The notes: generated from the sequence alone by a model not told the origin. A stretch of 64,000 nucleotides of DNA from Stappia sp. (GCF_040110915.1 NZ_CP157793.1:3843001-3907000), one strand, 5' to 3'. Counted from the first letter of the stretch, positions 44,414 to 57,372 are shown. Numbers and translations are program-made.

Positions 44414-45802
44414 CTAGTCGCCCGGGCTGGCGCGCGGCACCGGGACCAGCACCAGCGGCTGGCCCTGGAAGATCGCGCCGGGCTTGGGCGGCTGCGGCGC
44501 GGCGGCCGCCGCCGTCGCCGGCACAAGAGAGGAGGCCGCGGCGCCGAGCGGCTTCAGCCGCGGGATCGGCGCGCCCGGCACCTCGATCGGTCCGTCGGTC
44601 GCGCCCCGGGGCGCCGTCGACGGCGTGCGCAGGGAAACCTCGATCGGCTCATAGGCCATGCGGCGCGGTCCGATGACCGTGTCCATGACCTTGGCCCAGT
44701 CGGTCTCGCCGTCGGCCTTCTTGGGAACCTCCGTCCCGCCCGGGGCGGCGGGCATCAGCGCGAGCCCGCCCCGGATGCGGCTGTTGTCGTCCTCCGCGCG
44801 GCTGAACGACAGGACCGGCGCCCGCTTCGGCTTCGCGGCGAATTGCTCCAGGAGCTCCTCCGCCGTGGGGCGCGGATTGCGCTTGCAATAGCTGTCGGCC
44901 GGCGGTCCGCCGTCCACTCCGGCGAGCTGGTCGACCGACCGGCCGTTCCGCGTCCTGAACCCGGCCTCGATCAGGGTCCGGGCCTTGGCCGCCCGCTCCA
45001 CGCCGGAGGCCGCGCCCAGGATGACGGCGATGACCGTGCGCCCGCGCCGCGTGGCGGACACCGCCACATTGAGCCCGGAATTGCAGATGTAGCCGGTCTT
45101 CATGCCGTTGGCGCCGGGCACCCGCAGCAGGAACTCCCGGTTGGCGGAGCGCAGCGCCTTGTTGCCGACGCGGATGCCGGGCAGATTGAAATAGGCGCGA
45201 TACTGCGGAAATTCCTGCCAGACGGCGCGGGCGAGCACCGCCAGATCGCGCGCGGTCGACACCTGACGATTGTCGGGCAGCCCGTGCGGATTGACGAAAC
45301 GCGTGCCGGTCATTCCGAGCCGGGCGGCCTCGGCGTTCATCATGGCGATGAAGGCGGGCTCAGAGCCGGCGATCGCCTCGGCCAGCGCGACCGCCACGTC
45401 ATTGGCGGACTTGACGATCACCATCTTCAAAGCGCTGTCGAGCGTGATCCGCGTGCCCGGCTTGAAGCCCATCTTGCTGGGCGGTTCGGCATGGGCATTG
45501 GCGCTGATCGTCACCGCGGACTGCAGCGTCGCGCGGCCCTCGCGCACCGCCTTGAAGGCGAGATAGGCAGTCATCAGCTTGGTGATGGAGGCCGGATACC
45601 ATTGCCGGCGCGCCTGCTTCTGGTCGAGGACCGCGCCGGTCTCGGCGTCGACCACGATCCAGGCGGCGATGTCGGCGCGCGCCGGGCTCGCGGCGACGAG
45701 CGGCAAGGCGGCGAGACACATGCCGACGCCGAGCCCGAACACGATCGGTCGCGCGGCCCGGGCCGCATGGCGCATCAGCCTGTCGATGGAAGGTCGTAGC
45801 AC
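44414..45802 (-). CDS. D-alanyl-D-alanine carboxypeptidase (PBP5/6-like)
   Basis: Penicillin-binding protein that trims the terminal D-Ala of peptidoglycan stems. The 462 residues have a signal peptide (cleavage near ASPARA, about 43), then the three serine-peptidase motifs Ser72-Ile-Thr-Lys75, Ser132-Ala-Asn134 and Lys235-Thr-Gly. In place of the usual beta-rich PBP5 domain there is a ~180-residue Pro/Ala-rich tail with KPKRAPVLSF and PGAPIPRLKPLG. The GTG start (45800-45802) has GGAG eight bases upstream. Confidence 0.9.
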   Translation of the reverse strand: MLRPSIDRLMRHAARAARPIVFGLGVGMCLAALPLVAASPARADIAAWIVVDAETGAVLDQKQARRQWYPASITKLMTAYLAFKAVREGRATLQSAVTISANAHAEPPSKMGFKPGTRITLDSALKMVIVKSANDVAVALAEAIAGSEPAFIAMMNAEAARLGMTGTRFVNPHGLPDNRQVSTARDLAVLARAVWQEFPQYRAYFNLPGIRVGNKALRSANREFLLRVPGANGMKTGYICNSGLNVAVSATRRGRTVIAVILGAASGVERAAKARTLIEAGFRTRNGRSVDQLAGVDGGPPADSYCKRNPRPTAEELLEQFAAKPKRAPVLSFSRAEDDNSRIRGGLALMPAAPGGTEVPKKADGETDWAKVMDTVIGPRRMAYEPIEVSLRTPSTAPRGATDGPIEVPGAPIPRLKPLGAAASSLVPATAAAAAPQPPKPGAIFQGQPLVLVPVPRASPGD

Positions 45803-46454
45803 GGCCGCTCTCCACAGTCTTAGAAACGGTCTTCGAAACGGTCCTCAAACGCCACGGACCGCCCCGGTTCAGCATCCGCCGGTCGGCGCGTCCTGGCTTC
45901 GACGCCGGTTGGCGGCACTGCCCGGTCGGGCGGCGCAAGATCCGCACGCCTTCGAACCGGGCCGGCCTGGCCTGTCGAAGCCAGAAGACCCGTTCCCGGA
46001 TATCCGCCCGCGCGCAGCAGCCGGTCCCGCCGGTCCTGTCCGCGTGCCGACGCTGACCCGGCGTCAAATGCACAAGCGCGATCATCGCTTTCCATCAACA
46101 TGTAACCGATCCGGACGGCGAAATGCAAAGCGGACCGCCCGCGGCCCCGGTTTTCGCGCCGGTTCTGCATACCAACGAGGCAATTGCGCAGGAATAAGGC
46201 ATCTTGACGACGGGGCCCTCTCCAACGCAACGCGGAAACGCGTCGTTCGGGCCCCGGGCCGCCCCGGCGCACGTTACGGAAGGGCGAGCCGGTGCGGAAA
46301 CTGGCCTCGCTCTTGCAAAGCCAGGGCCGACTGCAGCCCACTGCAGCCGGCCGCGCCGCCCCATCATCCGGCGACAAAGCGCGGCGACTGGGCGCGGCGA
46401 CTGGGCGCGGCGACTGGGCGGGCCGGACCGCAGCGGCAGAAAGGAAAAACGGAC
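45803..46454. other. Region between D,D-carboxypeptidase gene and ureD, repeats only
   Basis: A 652-bp gap between divergent genes with no recognisable coding sequence. It contains three near-copies of a 12-bp unit at 45817-45851 (GTCTTAGAAACG, GTCTTCGAAACG, GTCCTCAAACG) just upstream of the carboxypeptidase GTG, and three exact 13-bp units at 46379-46417 near ureD. Promoters for both directions must lie here, but none is clear. Confidence 0.5.
46379..46417. repeat. 13-bp tandem repeat upstream of ureD
   Basis: Three perfect copies of GCGCGGCGACTGG at 46379-46391, 46392-46404 and 46405-46417, followed by GCGGGCC. It ends 37 bp before the proposed ureD start. It may be slippage-prone or an operator cluster; nothing more can be said. 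Confidence 0.8.
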
Positions 46455-47324
46455 GTGGCGACCATGGCGGACCAGGGCTTCCCACCGGACGGCGCGCGAC
46501 CGGGCACGCTTGCGCGGCTCGAGCGGGTGCGCGGTCGAGCCGTCGTCGGCTTCGCCTGCCGGGAGGGGCGGACCCGGCTCGCCGATCTCGAACAGAGCGG
46601 GTCCGCCAAGATCCGCCTGCCCAAGACCCATGACGGACCGCCGGTGGCCGTCCTTCTCAACACCGCCGGCGGGCTGACCGGCGGCGACCGCCTCGAGACC
46701 GAGGCCCGCCTTGGCGCAGGGGGCCACGCCGTCGTCACCACCCAGGCGGCCGAGCGCATCTACCGCAGCGCCGAGGGCGCGGCCCAGGTCGACAGCGCGG
46801 TGCGGGTCGAGGCCGGCGCGACGCTCGAATGGCTGCCGCAGGAAACGATTCTCTTCGACCGGGCGAGCCTCACGCGCAGTCTTGCCGCCGATCTGGCCGG
46901 CGATGCCCGGCTGATCGCGCTGGAAAGCGTGGTGCTCGGCCGCGCGGCCATGGGCGAGACCGTGCACGCCCTGCAGTTCCGCGACCGCTGGCGGATCCGC
47001 CGCGACGGGCGGCTGGTCTTCGCCGACGAGGCACGGATTTCCGGCGACGCGGCCGATATTCTGGCCGGCTCGGCGACGGCTGCGGGCGGACGCGCCTTCG
47101 CGACACTGGTCGATTGCTTTCCGCAAGCGAGCGAGGCGCTTGCCCGCGCGCGGACGCTGGTGGAGGATATCCGTGCGCCCGAGCTGCGGGTCGGCGTGAG
47201 CGCGCTGCCAGACCTGCTGGTGATGCGCTTCGTCGCAGAGGAAGGGACGGCGCTTCGAACCGGCGTGGAGCGCTTTCTGACCGCCTGGCGCGACGCGCCG
47301 CTGCCGCGCACATGGAACTGCTGA
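46455..47324 (+). CDS. ureD: Urease accessory protein UreD
   Basis: Scaffold that binds UreABC and channels nickel with UreF and UreG. About 289 residues with [48 protein letters not shown] and a C-terminal [13 protein letters not shown]. The frame opens much earlier, but AAGGA at 46441-46445 fits a GTG at 46455 (MATMADQ) or less well an ATG at 46464. First gene of the urease operon; ureA follows 73 bp later. Confidence 0.9.
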   Translation: MATMADQGFPPDGARPGTLARLERVRGRAVVGFACREGRTRLADLEQSGSAKIRLPKTHDGPPVAVLLNTAGGLTGGDRLETEARLGAGGHAVVTTQAAERIYRSAEGAAQVDSAVRVEAGATLEWLPQETILFDRASLTRSLAADLAGDARLIALESVVLGRAAMGETVHALQFRDRWRIRRDGRLVFADEARISGDAADILAGSATAAGGRAFATLVDCFPQASEALARARTLVEDIRAPELRVGVSALPDLLVMRFVAEEGTALRTGVERFLTAWRDAPLPRTWNC

Positions 47325-47397
47325 GGGGGCATCCGGGAGAGCGCCCGGACGCACCCGCACCGAAGACAGACCGCTTGGCAACCGACAGGACCGATCG

Positions 47398-47700
47398 ATG
47401 AAACTGACACCGCGGGAAAAGGACAAGCTGCTCGTCGCCATGGCGGCGGAGGTCGCCCGCAAGCGGCTTGAACGCGGCGTGAAGCTGAACCACCCGGAAG
47501 CCATCGCGCTGATCACCGATTTCGTGGTGGAAGGCGCGCGCGACGGGCGCAGCGTCGCGGAGCTGATGCGCGACGGCGCGACCGTGCTGACCCGCGAGCA
47601 GGTGATGGAAGGCGTGCCCGAAATGATCCACGACGTGCAGGTCGAGGCGACCTTTCCCGACGGCACCAAGCTCGTCACCGTCCACGAACCGATCCGCTGA
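47398..47700 (+). CDS. ureA: Urease gamma subunit
   Basis: Small structural subunit of urease, which hydrolyses urea to ammonia and carbamate. All 100 residues fit: [60 protein letters not shown] and VTVHEPIR. Family length is 100. The separate gamma subunit gives the usual bacterial three-gene layout. 11 bp from ureB. Confidence 0.96.
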   Translation: MKLTPREKDKLLVAMAAEVARKRLERGVKLNHPEAIALITDFVVEGARDGRSVAELMRDGATVLTREQVMEGVPEMIHDVQVEATFPDGTKLVTVHEPIR

Positions 47701-47711
47701 AAGGGCAGGCC

Positions 47712-48017
47712 ATGATCCCGGGAGAACTCTTCCCCGCCGAGGGCGGGATCGAGCTGAACGCCGGCCGCGAGACGGTGGAGATCGAGGTTGCCAACACCGG
47801 CGACCGGCCCGTCCAGGTCGGCAGCCATTATCACTTCGCCGAGACCAATCCGGGGCTCGCCTTCGACCGCGAGGCCGCACGGGGCTACCGGCTCGACATC
47901 CCGGCCGGCACCGCGATCCGCTTCGAGCCGGGGCAGACGCGCACCGTCACGCTGGTGCCCTTTTCCGGTGCCCGGACCGTCTACGGCTTCAACGCCAAGG
48001 TAATGGGGCCGCTATGA
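47712..48017 (+). CDS. ureB: Urease beta subunit
   Basis: Structural beta subunit, 101 residues: [57 protein letters not shown] and KVMGPL. All family positions are present. Its stop overlaps the start of the LprI-like gene (ATGA), so that gene is translationally coupled to urease. Confidence 0.96.
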   Translation: MIPGELFPAEGGIELNAGRETVEIEVANTGDRPVQVGSHYHFAETNPGLAFDREAARGYRLDIPAGTAIRFEPGQTRTVTLVPFSGARTVYGFNAKVMGPL

Positions 48018-48448
48018 ACCACCGTCTCTCTCCCAGGCTTCCCTCGCTCGCGGGCGTGCTTCTGGCGCTGACCGCGCTCGCCGCGCCGGCGGCGGCGCAG
48101 GACGTCGACTGCTCCAATCCCACCGCGCAGATGGAAATGACCTATTGCGCCGAGCAGGACTGGAACGCGGCCGATGCCGCCCTCAACGCGGCCTACGCCC
48201 GCGCCATGGACGAGATGCGGCGCATCGACGCCGATCTGGCCGGCCTGCCGCACCTCGTCGGCGCCGTCGATGCCTTGCGCGCGGCCCAGCGCGCCTGGAT
48301 CCCCTATCGCGACAAGGCCTGCGCCGCCCAGGGCTTCATGGCGCGCGGCGGCACCATGGAACCGATGCTGATATATCAGTGCCGCGCGGATCTGACGCGG
48401 CAACGCACGCAAGAGCTGGAGGCGCTCGCCGCCGGGCTCGGCAACTGA
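48014..48448 (+). CDS. LprI/DUF1311-family secreted protein
   Basis: A 144-residue exported protein. A signal peptide (about 1-28, ending AAPAAAQ) leads to a DUF1311 domain with [49 protein letters not shown] and a [13 protein letters not shown] end. Cysteines near 32, 44, 105 and 124 probably form two disulfides. LprI of Mycobacterium inhibits lysozyme, but this copy sits between ureB and ureC with a 4-bp overlap, so a urease-linked periplasmic task is possible. Related rhizobial urease operons carry a similar gene, as I recall. Confidence 0.85.
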   Translation: MNHRLSPRLPSLAGVLLALTALAAPAAAQDVDCSNPTAQMEMTYCAEQDWNAADAALNAAYARAMDEMRRIDADLAGLPHLVGAVDALRAAQRAWIPYRDKACAAQGFMARGGTMEPMLIYQCRADLTRQRTQELEALAAGLGN

Positions 48449-48515
48449 TCCGGGCGCGATCCGTCGCAATCCGCCGGGTCGACATCTGCCAGGCCGACAT
48501 CTGCTGGAGTGAGAA

Positions 48516-50228
<1,713 letters not shown>

Positions 50229-50265
50229 GCTGCGCGGGACCTTCAGAAACGACGGAGCTTTGCGA

Positions 50266-50889
50266 ATGTACACGGTCATCGGCTCGCCCCAGACCCGCGC
50301 GATGCGCGTGATGTGGATGCTGGAGGAACTCGGCCAGGAGTACGATCTCGTGCCGGCCGCGCCGCAATCGGAAGAGGTGCGGGCGCTGAGCCCGCTCGGA
50401 AAGATCCCGATCCTCAAGGACGGCGAGGCCGCGCTCACCGATTCCGTGGCGATCTGCCAATATCTTGCCGACAAGCATCTTGCCGACACCCAAGAGCCGC
50501 TCACCCATCCCGCCGGCACGCTCGAACGCGCGCGTCAGGACGGGATGACCCAGTTCGTCGTCGACGAGATCGAGGGCGCGCTGTGGACGGCGGCCAAGAA
50601 CAGTTTCATCCACCCGCAGGACCTGCGCGTGCCGGAGATCAAGCGCGTGTGCCGGGCGGAATTCGCGACCGCGCTCGACCGGCTCGCGACCCTTCTCGGC
50701 GACGGGCCCTTCGTCACGGGCGCGCGGTTCACCGTGCCGGACCTTCTGCTGGGCCATGTCGCCGGCTGGGCGCGGGCGGCGAAATTCGATCTGCCGGAAA
50801 GCGGTCCCGTCGCCGACTATTTCGTCCGCGTCACGGGTCGGCCGGCGCTCGCCCGGGCGATGCGGCGCGGCGCGGAGGCGGCCGCGTGA
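50266..50889 (+). CDS. Glutathione S-transferase family protein
   Basis: A 207-residue GST-fold protein: thioredoxin-like N-terminal half with IGSPQTRAMRVMWMLEELGQ, PLGKIPILKDGEAALTDSVAIC (cis-Pro and Asp/Ser glutathione contacts), and an all-helical C-terminal half with DGPFVTGARFTVPDLLLGHV. It overlaps ureE by 4 bp (GTGA), so it is translated with the urease accessory genes. GSTs embedded in urease operons are unusual; a link to nickel or thiol stress is speculation. Confidence 0.87.
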   Translation: MYTVIGSPQTRAMRVMWMLEELGQEYDLVPAAPQSEEVRALSPLGKIPILKDGEAALTDSVAICQYLADKHLADTQEPLTHPAGTLERARQDGMTQFVVDEIEGALWTAAKNSFIHPQDLRVPEIKRVCRAEFATALDRLATLLGDGPFVTGARFTVPDLLLGHVAGWARAAKFDLPESGPVADYFVRVTGRPALARAMRRGAEAAA

Positions 50890-51416
50890 TCCGCGTCGCG
50901 GAAATCCTGCCGGCGGGCAGCTGGGAAGGCGCGCCGGCCGACAGCGTCGTGCTCGACCGCGAGGACCGGCATCGCCGCCGCGCGGTTCTGGACGGGGCGG
51001 GGGGTACCCGGGTGCTCCTCGACCTGCCCAAGGCCCGGCAGCTGCACCATGGCGACGGTCTGCGGCTGGAGGACGGGCGCATCGTGGCGATCCTCGCGGC
51101 CGCCGAGGATCTCGTCGAGATCGAGGCGGAGACCACCGACGCGCTGATCCGCATCGCCTGGCATCTCGGCAACCGGCATCTGCCGACCCAGCTCGTGCCC
51201 GGCGCGCTGCGCATCCGCCGCGATCACGTGATCGAGGACATGGTCGCCCGGCTCGGCGGCCGCATGACGCCGCTCACCGCCCCCTTCGACCCGGAAGGCG
51301 GCGCCTACGGGCACGGCCATGTGCAGGGCCACGATCACCCGCACGACCACGGTCCTTCTCATGGTCACGACCACGCGCATTCCCACCATCATGGACACGC
51401 GCACGACCATGACTGA
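50886..51416 (+). CDS. ureE: Urease accessory protein UreE, His-rich
   Basis: Nickel donor for urease. The GTG at 50886 overlaps the GST stop. Of 176 residues, the first ~75 form the peptide-binding domain (EDRHRRRAVLDGAGGTRVLL-like), the next ~70 the metal domain with AWHLGNRHLPTQ and DHVIEDMVARLGG, and the last ~37 are a histidine-rich tail (about 15 His, HDHPHDHGPSHGHDHAHS-like) that would bind several nickel ions. It overlaps ureF. Confidence 0.92.
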   Translation: MIRVAEILPAGSWEGAPADSVVLDREDRHRRRAVLDGAGGTRVLLDLPKARQLHHGDGLRLEDGRIVAILAAAEDLVEIEAETTDALIRIAWHLGNRHLPTQLVPGALRIRRDHVIEDMVARLGGRMTPLTAPFDPEGGAYGHGHVQGHDHPHDHGPSHGHDHAHSHHHGHAHDHD

Positions 51417-52389
51417 CGGACGCATGACGGATACGCCATGCGACGGGACGGCACCCTCGCCGGCGCCGACCCCCGGAGACTCTTCGGCTCGGGGCTCTCC
51501 CCCTGCCGCATCAGACGCCGGGCATTTTGCTTCTGCCGTGCGAGGCACCGGGCATTTTGCTTCTGCCGTGCGAGGCACCGGCGGGCAATCTGCCGCGCAA
51601 AGCGCCGGGCATTTTTCTTCTGCCGCGCAAAGCGCCGGCGGGCATTCTTCCTTTCCCGCGCAAGGCACCGGCGGGTTGCACCTGTTGCTTGCCTGGATGT
51701 CGCCGTCCTTTCCGGTCGGCGCCTATACCTACAGCCACGGTCTGGAATGGGCGATCGAGGCCGGCGACGTCTGCGACGCCGACAGTCTCGCGCACTGGTG
51801 CGCCGGCGTGCTCATCCATGGCGCGGGCCGCAGCGACGCGATCCTGCTCGCCCACGCGATGACGGCGGCGCATGCGGGAGATGTCCGCACCTTGCGCGAC
51901 CTGCTGGACCTCGCCCGCGCCCTGCAGCCCTCCGCCGAACGCCGGCTGGAGGCGACCGCCCAGGGCGACGCCTTCATCGCCGCCGTGCGCGACGCCTGGC
52001 CGCCCAACGCCGCGTCGCAAGCGGGCGACACGCCGGCACAATCGGTTTTCGCGACCCTCACGAGCGGCCCGGAGGCGATCCCGCGCGGCGGCTGGAGCTA
52101 CCCGCTCGCCGTCGCCGTTTCGGCCGCCGCCCATGGACTCAGCGCCGATGCGGTGCGCTTCGCCTATCTGCATGCCTTCGCCGCCAATCTGGTGTCGGCG
52201 GCCGTGCGTGCCGTGCCGCTCGGCCAGACCGACGGCCAGCGCGTGCTCAACCGGCTCGGCCCCGTGCTTCGACAGGTCGCCGAGGAGGCCGGAACCGCAT
52301 CGCTCGACGAGATCGGCGGCTGCGCCTTCGCCGCCGACATCGCCTCGATGAATCACGAGACCCAATACACCCGGCTGTTCCGCTCCTGA
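51409..52389 (+). CDS. ureF: Urease accessory protein UreF with repeat-rich extension
   Basis: Nickel-delivery GTPase-activating-like partner of UreD and UreG. From the ATG at 51409 (8-bp overlap with ureE) it has 326 residues; the family core starts near residue 90 with LLLAWMSPSFPVGAYTYSHG and continues through EWAIEAGDVCDADSLAHW and NLVSAAVRAVPLGQTDGQRVL. The extra N-terminal ~88 residues are Gly/Ala/Ser-rich and built from in-frame 27-33-bp repeats (51518-51667). A TTG at 51676 could alternatively start the core, leaving the repeats untranslated. Confidence 0.88.
   Translation: MTDGRMTDTPCDGTAPSPAPTPGDSSARGSPPAASDAGHFASAVRGTGHFASAVRGTGGQSAAQSAGHFSSAAQSAGGHSSFPAQGTGGLHLLLAWMSPSFPVGAYTYSHGLEWAIEAGDVCDADSLAHWCAGVLIHGAGRSDAILLAHAMTAAHAGDVRTLRDLLDLARALQPSAERRLEATAQGDAFIAAVRDAWPPNAASQAGDTPAQSVFATLTSGPEAIPRGGWSYPLAVAVSAAAHGLSADAVRFAYLHAFAANLVSAAVRAVPLGQTDGQRVLNRLGPVLRQVAEEAGTASLDEIGGCAFAADIASMNHETQYTRLFRS
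51518..51667 (+). repeat. In-frame 27-33-bp tandem repeats in ureF
   Basis: Five units starting CCGG: two identical 30-bp copies (51518-51547, 51548-51577), then 27 bp (51578-51604), 30 bp (51605-51634) and 33 bp (51635-51667). Every length is a multiple of three. Encoded sequence runs like GHFASAVRGTGHFASAVRG and GHFSSAAQSAGGHSSFPAQ. Confidence 0.88.
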
Positions 52390-52425
52390 CCGGAGCGCCG
52401 GGCGCCCGCAGGAGGAGACCGCGCC

Positions 52426-53115
52426 ATGACATCCCAGATCGGACTTGGCCCCACCGGACCTGGCCAGCACGGACCTGTTCGCATCGGCATCGGCGGACCC
52501 GTCGGCTCCGGCAAGACCGCGCTGATGGACGCCCTGTGCAAGCGTCTGCGCGACCACTATCAGATCGCGGCGATCACCAACGACATCTACACCAAGGAGG
52601 ACGCGGAGTTCCTCACCCGCTCCGGTGCGCTGGAGGCGGCGCGCATCCGCGGCGTGGAAACCGGCGGCTGCCCGCACACCGCGATCCGCGAGGACGCCTC
52701 CATCAATCTCGCCGCCGTGGCCGACCTGGAGGCGGCCTTTCCCGGCCTCGACATGATCCTGATCGAATCGGGCGGCGACAATCTCGCCGCGACCTTCTCG
52801 CCCGAACTCGCGGATCTGACGATCTACGTCATCGACGTCTCCGCCGGCGACAAGATCCCGCGCAAGGGCGGCCCCGGCATCACCCGCTCCGATCTGCTGG
52901 TGATCAACAAGACGGATCTGGCCCCGCTCGTCGGCGCCTCGCTGGAGGTGATGGACCGCGACGCGCGCGCCATGCGCCGCGACCGCCCCTTCGTCTTCAC
53001 CAACGTGAAGGACGGGACCGGCGTCGAGGCGGTTCTGGCGTTCCTGATCGCGCGCAGCGGCCTCCCCGACCGGATCGGCGCGACCGCTGCGACACACCCC
53101 GCCGAGACCGTCTGA
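52426..53115 (+). CDS. ureG: Urease accessory GTPase UreG
   Basis: SIMIBI GTPase that powers nickel insertion. The 229 residues have [16 protein letters not shown] (Walker A, near 24-39), the CPH motif in [11 protein letters not shown] for nickel, [17 protein letters not shown], and [11 protein letters not shown] (NKxD). GCAGGAGGAG lies ahead of the ATG. End of the urease operon; 36 bp after ureF. Confidence 0.96.
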   Translation: MTSQIGLGPTGPGQHGPVRIGIGGPVGSGKTALMDALCKRLRDHYQIAAITNDIYTKEDAEFLTRSGALEAARIRGVETGGCPHTAIREDASINLAAVADLEAAFPGLDMILIESGGDNLAATFSPELADLTIYVIDVSAGDKIPRKGGPGITRSDLLVINKTDLAPLVGASLEVMDRDARAMRRDRPFVFTNVKDGTGVEAVLAFLIARSGLPDRIGATAATHPAETV

Positions 53116-53203
53116 CCGCCCACCGCCAAAGCCCCCTTTTCCCGCCCCGCTCAATCGCTTAGGGTCGCATCGACGGCACGGCGGGACGGGAGACAGACGC
53201 GCC

Positions 53204-53611
53204 ATGATGTTCGATGGCATCAACCTTCTGGCGGTGCTGGCCGCCGGGATCGCCTCCTTCGCCGCCGGCGCGGCCTGGTATGGCGTGTTGGGTCGCCTGT
53301 GGATGCGGGCGGCCCGACTGGAGCCGGACCGCACCCGCCTCTCCGCGGGACTGGCCGTTGGCACGCTGGTCTGCCTGCTGCTGATGGCCTTCGTCTTCGC
53401 CGGCGTGATCTATCACGCCGGGCCGGTCACGGTGGCGAACGGCCTGCTGTCGGCAAGCCTGATCTGGGTCGGCTTCATCGCCACATCGCTGATCGTCAAT
53501 CACCGCTTCCAGCGGCAATCCTGGAGCCTGACGCTGATCGACGGCGGCCACTGGTTCGCCGTGCTGCTGGTGCAGGGCGCGGTGATCGGCGCCATCGGCG
53601 GGGCCGGATGA
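53204..53611 (+). CDS. DUF1761 membrane protein
   Basis: Small integral membrane protein, 135 residues, with four hydrophobic segments (about 7-30, 52-72, 78-98 and 112-133). The N-terminal AAGIASFAAGAAWYGVLG and SLIVNHRFQRQSWSL fit the DUF1761 family of unknown function. It follows ureG by 88 bp in the same direction and starts at either of two adjacent ATGs. It could be read through from urease, but function cannot be inferred. Confidence 0.8.
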   Translation: MMFDGINLLAVLAAGIASFAAGAAWYGVLGRLWMRAARLEPDRTRLSAGLAVGTLVCLLLMAFVFAGVIYHAGPVTVANGLLSASLIWVGFIATSLIVNHRFQRQSWSLTLIDGGHWFAVLLVQGAVIGAIGGAG

Positions 53612-53769
53612 CGGAGCGTCCGCGCCGGCCGGTTACGGGTTGATCCCGAGGCTACGAAAGAACGATCCCTGCGAAGTGGACGCCCCCGTTCGTCAACTTC
53701 ATAATGCGCGGCGACAACGAGGTCCGCCGGGGATCAGGGCGACCTGTTAAGACATTTGGGAGGATCCGC

Positions 53770-55710
<1,941 letters not shown>

Positions 55711-55741
55711 CGCGCGGCACAGGTCATCATTCGACGCCAAC

Positions 55742-55766
55742 GGGCGCGCCGCATCGCGGCGCGCCC
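55742..55766 (+). terminator. Rho-independent terminator after acs
   Basis: GGGCGCGCCGC (55742-55752) and GCGGCGCGCCC (55756-55766) form a perfect 11-bp stem with a 3-nt loop ATC, followed by TGTCGTTTT, 32 bp after the acs stop. Confidence 0.85.
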
Positions 55767-55856
55767 TGTCGTTTTCGGCAAGGCGCACACCCGCGGGCGG
55801 GCGCCACGATCCTTCCTGTGGCAGGCCCTCCTGCGCCAGACCTCATGCTTCAGGCC

Positions 55857-57245
55857 CTACTGCGACAGGAAAGTCGCCTTGATCTGATTGGCGATCTTGC
55901 GGAATTCCGCGATCAGCTCGTCATCATTGTCGGCGAGATAGAAATCTTCCGGCGTCGAGGCGCAATCGTTCATCACCTTCTTGGCGTCCGCATTGCTGCC
56001 GATCTGGAAGCCGACCGTGATGATCTTGATCCCGCTCTTCTTGATCGCGTCGCAGAGCTTCGTCGCCCGGTTGGTCGACTGCCAGGTGCTGAGCTGGACG
56101 ATCCAGTCATACCAGGACCCTTGGATCCGCACCGGCCCGTCGAAATAGGTGTTGAACTCCCCGTCCGTCATCAGGACCATGTATTTCAGCACCCGCTCGT
56201 CCGAATAGGGCGCCGGCCGGCTCGCGGCGGGCCACAGCGACGACCAGTTTTCCGACAGCGTGTACCAGCCCCAGGCGATGCCGGCCTGGCCGACCGTCTG
56301 GCCGTCGGCGGCAAGCCGCGAAATCGTGTGCAACGGCGTGCCCGGCTTCGAGGCGGGTCCCGGGTCCAGCGTCAGCGGCACCACTTCCGCATCCGGGCAG
56401 ACCATGGAGCGGCGGGACAGCGCGCGATTGCCGGACTTGTAGTACCCGGACTTGTAGCCGGCCTGCACCGTGCCCGGCCCGACGGCGGCGGTCACATAGC
56501 TCGCATCGGTGTAGGCCTGCGCGCCGGTACGCTCCGAAACGCAATACCTGAAGGAGGTCCGTGTCGCATTGGCGCCGCGCGTGGCCGCCGTCGCGCGCGC
56601 CTCGCCGACATTCACGCCCGTTGCATAGGGCACCACGGAGATACGGATCTTCTCGTTCGCATCGGCGATTTCCGGCGGCACCAGCGTGTTGACGAAATCC
56701 GTGGCCGCCTCGCGCAGCGCGGCGATCTTGCTGCCGCCCATCGAGCCGGTCACATCAAGCACGAGCGTCGCCTCGACGCTCTTGGGGTAGATCGCCTGGG
56801 CCGAGACGCCGACTTCGATCTCCTCGAGCCCCGCCCCGGCAAGGCGAATGAAGGACGTCGGCACGCGGGTCGTCGCCGAGACGGAGATCGTGCGCGCGGC
56901 GGTGTCGATCACCGGGTCCTCGATCACGATGTTGCCCGCAAACGAAGCCGATCCGGCCGTATTGGCCCCGAAAAAGGCTTCGTAATTGTCCTCCAGATAG
57001 GCCTTGATCTCGGCCTGGGACAGGTTGCGCGTGGACAATTCGCGCGCGACCGCCAGCATCGCCCCATCGAGACCGCGCGCCAGCGCCTGGCGCTCGTTCA
57101 CCGCCCGCGCGAAATCGATCCCCGCCCCGGCGGCCACCACGATGAGAACCAGCGCAACGGCGAACAACGGAAGGACGGCGCCGCGCCGGTCCGCCGCAAG
57201 GCGGCGTGCCGCGACCCGGATTGCCTGCTTGACGCTGCTCGACAT
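55857..57245 (-). CDS. TadG-like vWA-domain protein
   Basis: Pilus-assembly-type protein of 462 residues. A membrane helix (about 24-45, AVLPLFAVALVLIVVAAGAG) follows the TadE/TadG-like RRGA motif. A region with ALARGLDGAMLAVARELS comes next, then a von Willebrand A domain with the MIDAS-like DVTGSMGGSK near residue 167 and VLMTDGEFNT near 347. Tad (Flp) pilus genes normally include such a pseudopilin, but no other tad gene lies here. It reads leftward with ATG at 57243-57245. Confidence 0.82.
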   Translation of the reverse strand: MSSSVKQAIRVAARRLAADRRGAVLPLFAVALVLIVVAAGAGIDFARAVNERQALARGLDGAMLAVARELSTRNLSQAEIKAYLEDNYEAFFGANTAGSASFAGNIVIEDPVIDTAARTISVSATTRVPTSFIRLAGAGLEEIEVGVSAQAIYPKSVEATLVLDVTGSMGGSKIAALREAATDFVNTLVPPEIADANEKIRISVVPYATGVNVGEARATAATRGANATRTSFRYCVSERTGAQAYTDASYVTAAVGPGTVQAGYKSGYYKSGNRALSRRSMVCPDAEVVPLTLDPGPASKPGTPLHTISRLAADGQTVGQAGIAWGWYTLSENWSSLWPAASRPAPYSDERVLKYMVLMTDGEFNTYFDGPVRIQGSWYDWIVQLSTWQSTNRATKLCDAIKKSGIKIITVGFQIGSNADAKKVMNDCASTPEDFYLADNDDELIAEFRKIANQIKATFLSQ

Positions 57246-57356
57246 CGAAACCCCTCGCTCATGATCCCGCGTCCGCGGGCGAGCGAGACCATGCCACACC
57301 GCGGGTTGCGGAGCGTTAAGCCGGGAGGCCCCCGGCAACGGTTTTCGCGACTTGGC

Positions 57357-57372
57357 TTGACGGTTGGTTAAC
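57357..57372 (+). promoter_or_regulatory. Near-perfect CtrA-like box upstream of TadG-like gene
   Basis: TTGA-CGGTTGG-TTAAC (TTGA 57357-57360, TTAAC 57368-57372) differs from the CtrA consensus at one base of the first half. It lies 112 bp upstream of the TadG-like start and immediately before the HNH gene stop. Tad pilus genes are CtrA targets in Caulobacter. One mismatch makes this weaker than the other two boxes. Confidence 0.35.

Noticed and set aside
51518..51667. CRISPR array
   Set aside because: Units are contiguous 27-33 bp with no unique spacers, so they are tandem coding repeats.
51409..51675. Separate small gene encoded by the repeats
   Set aside because: The frame runs without a stop into the UreF core, so a separate protein is not needed.
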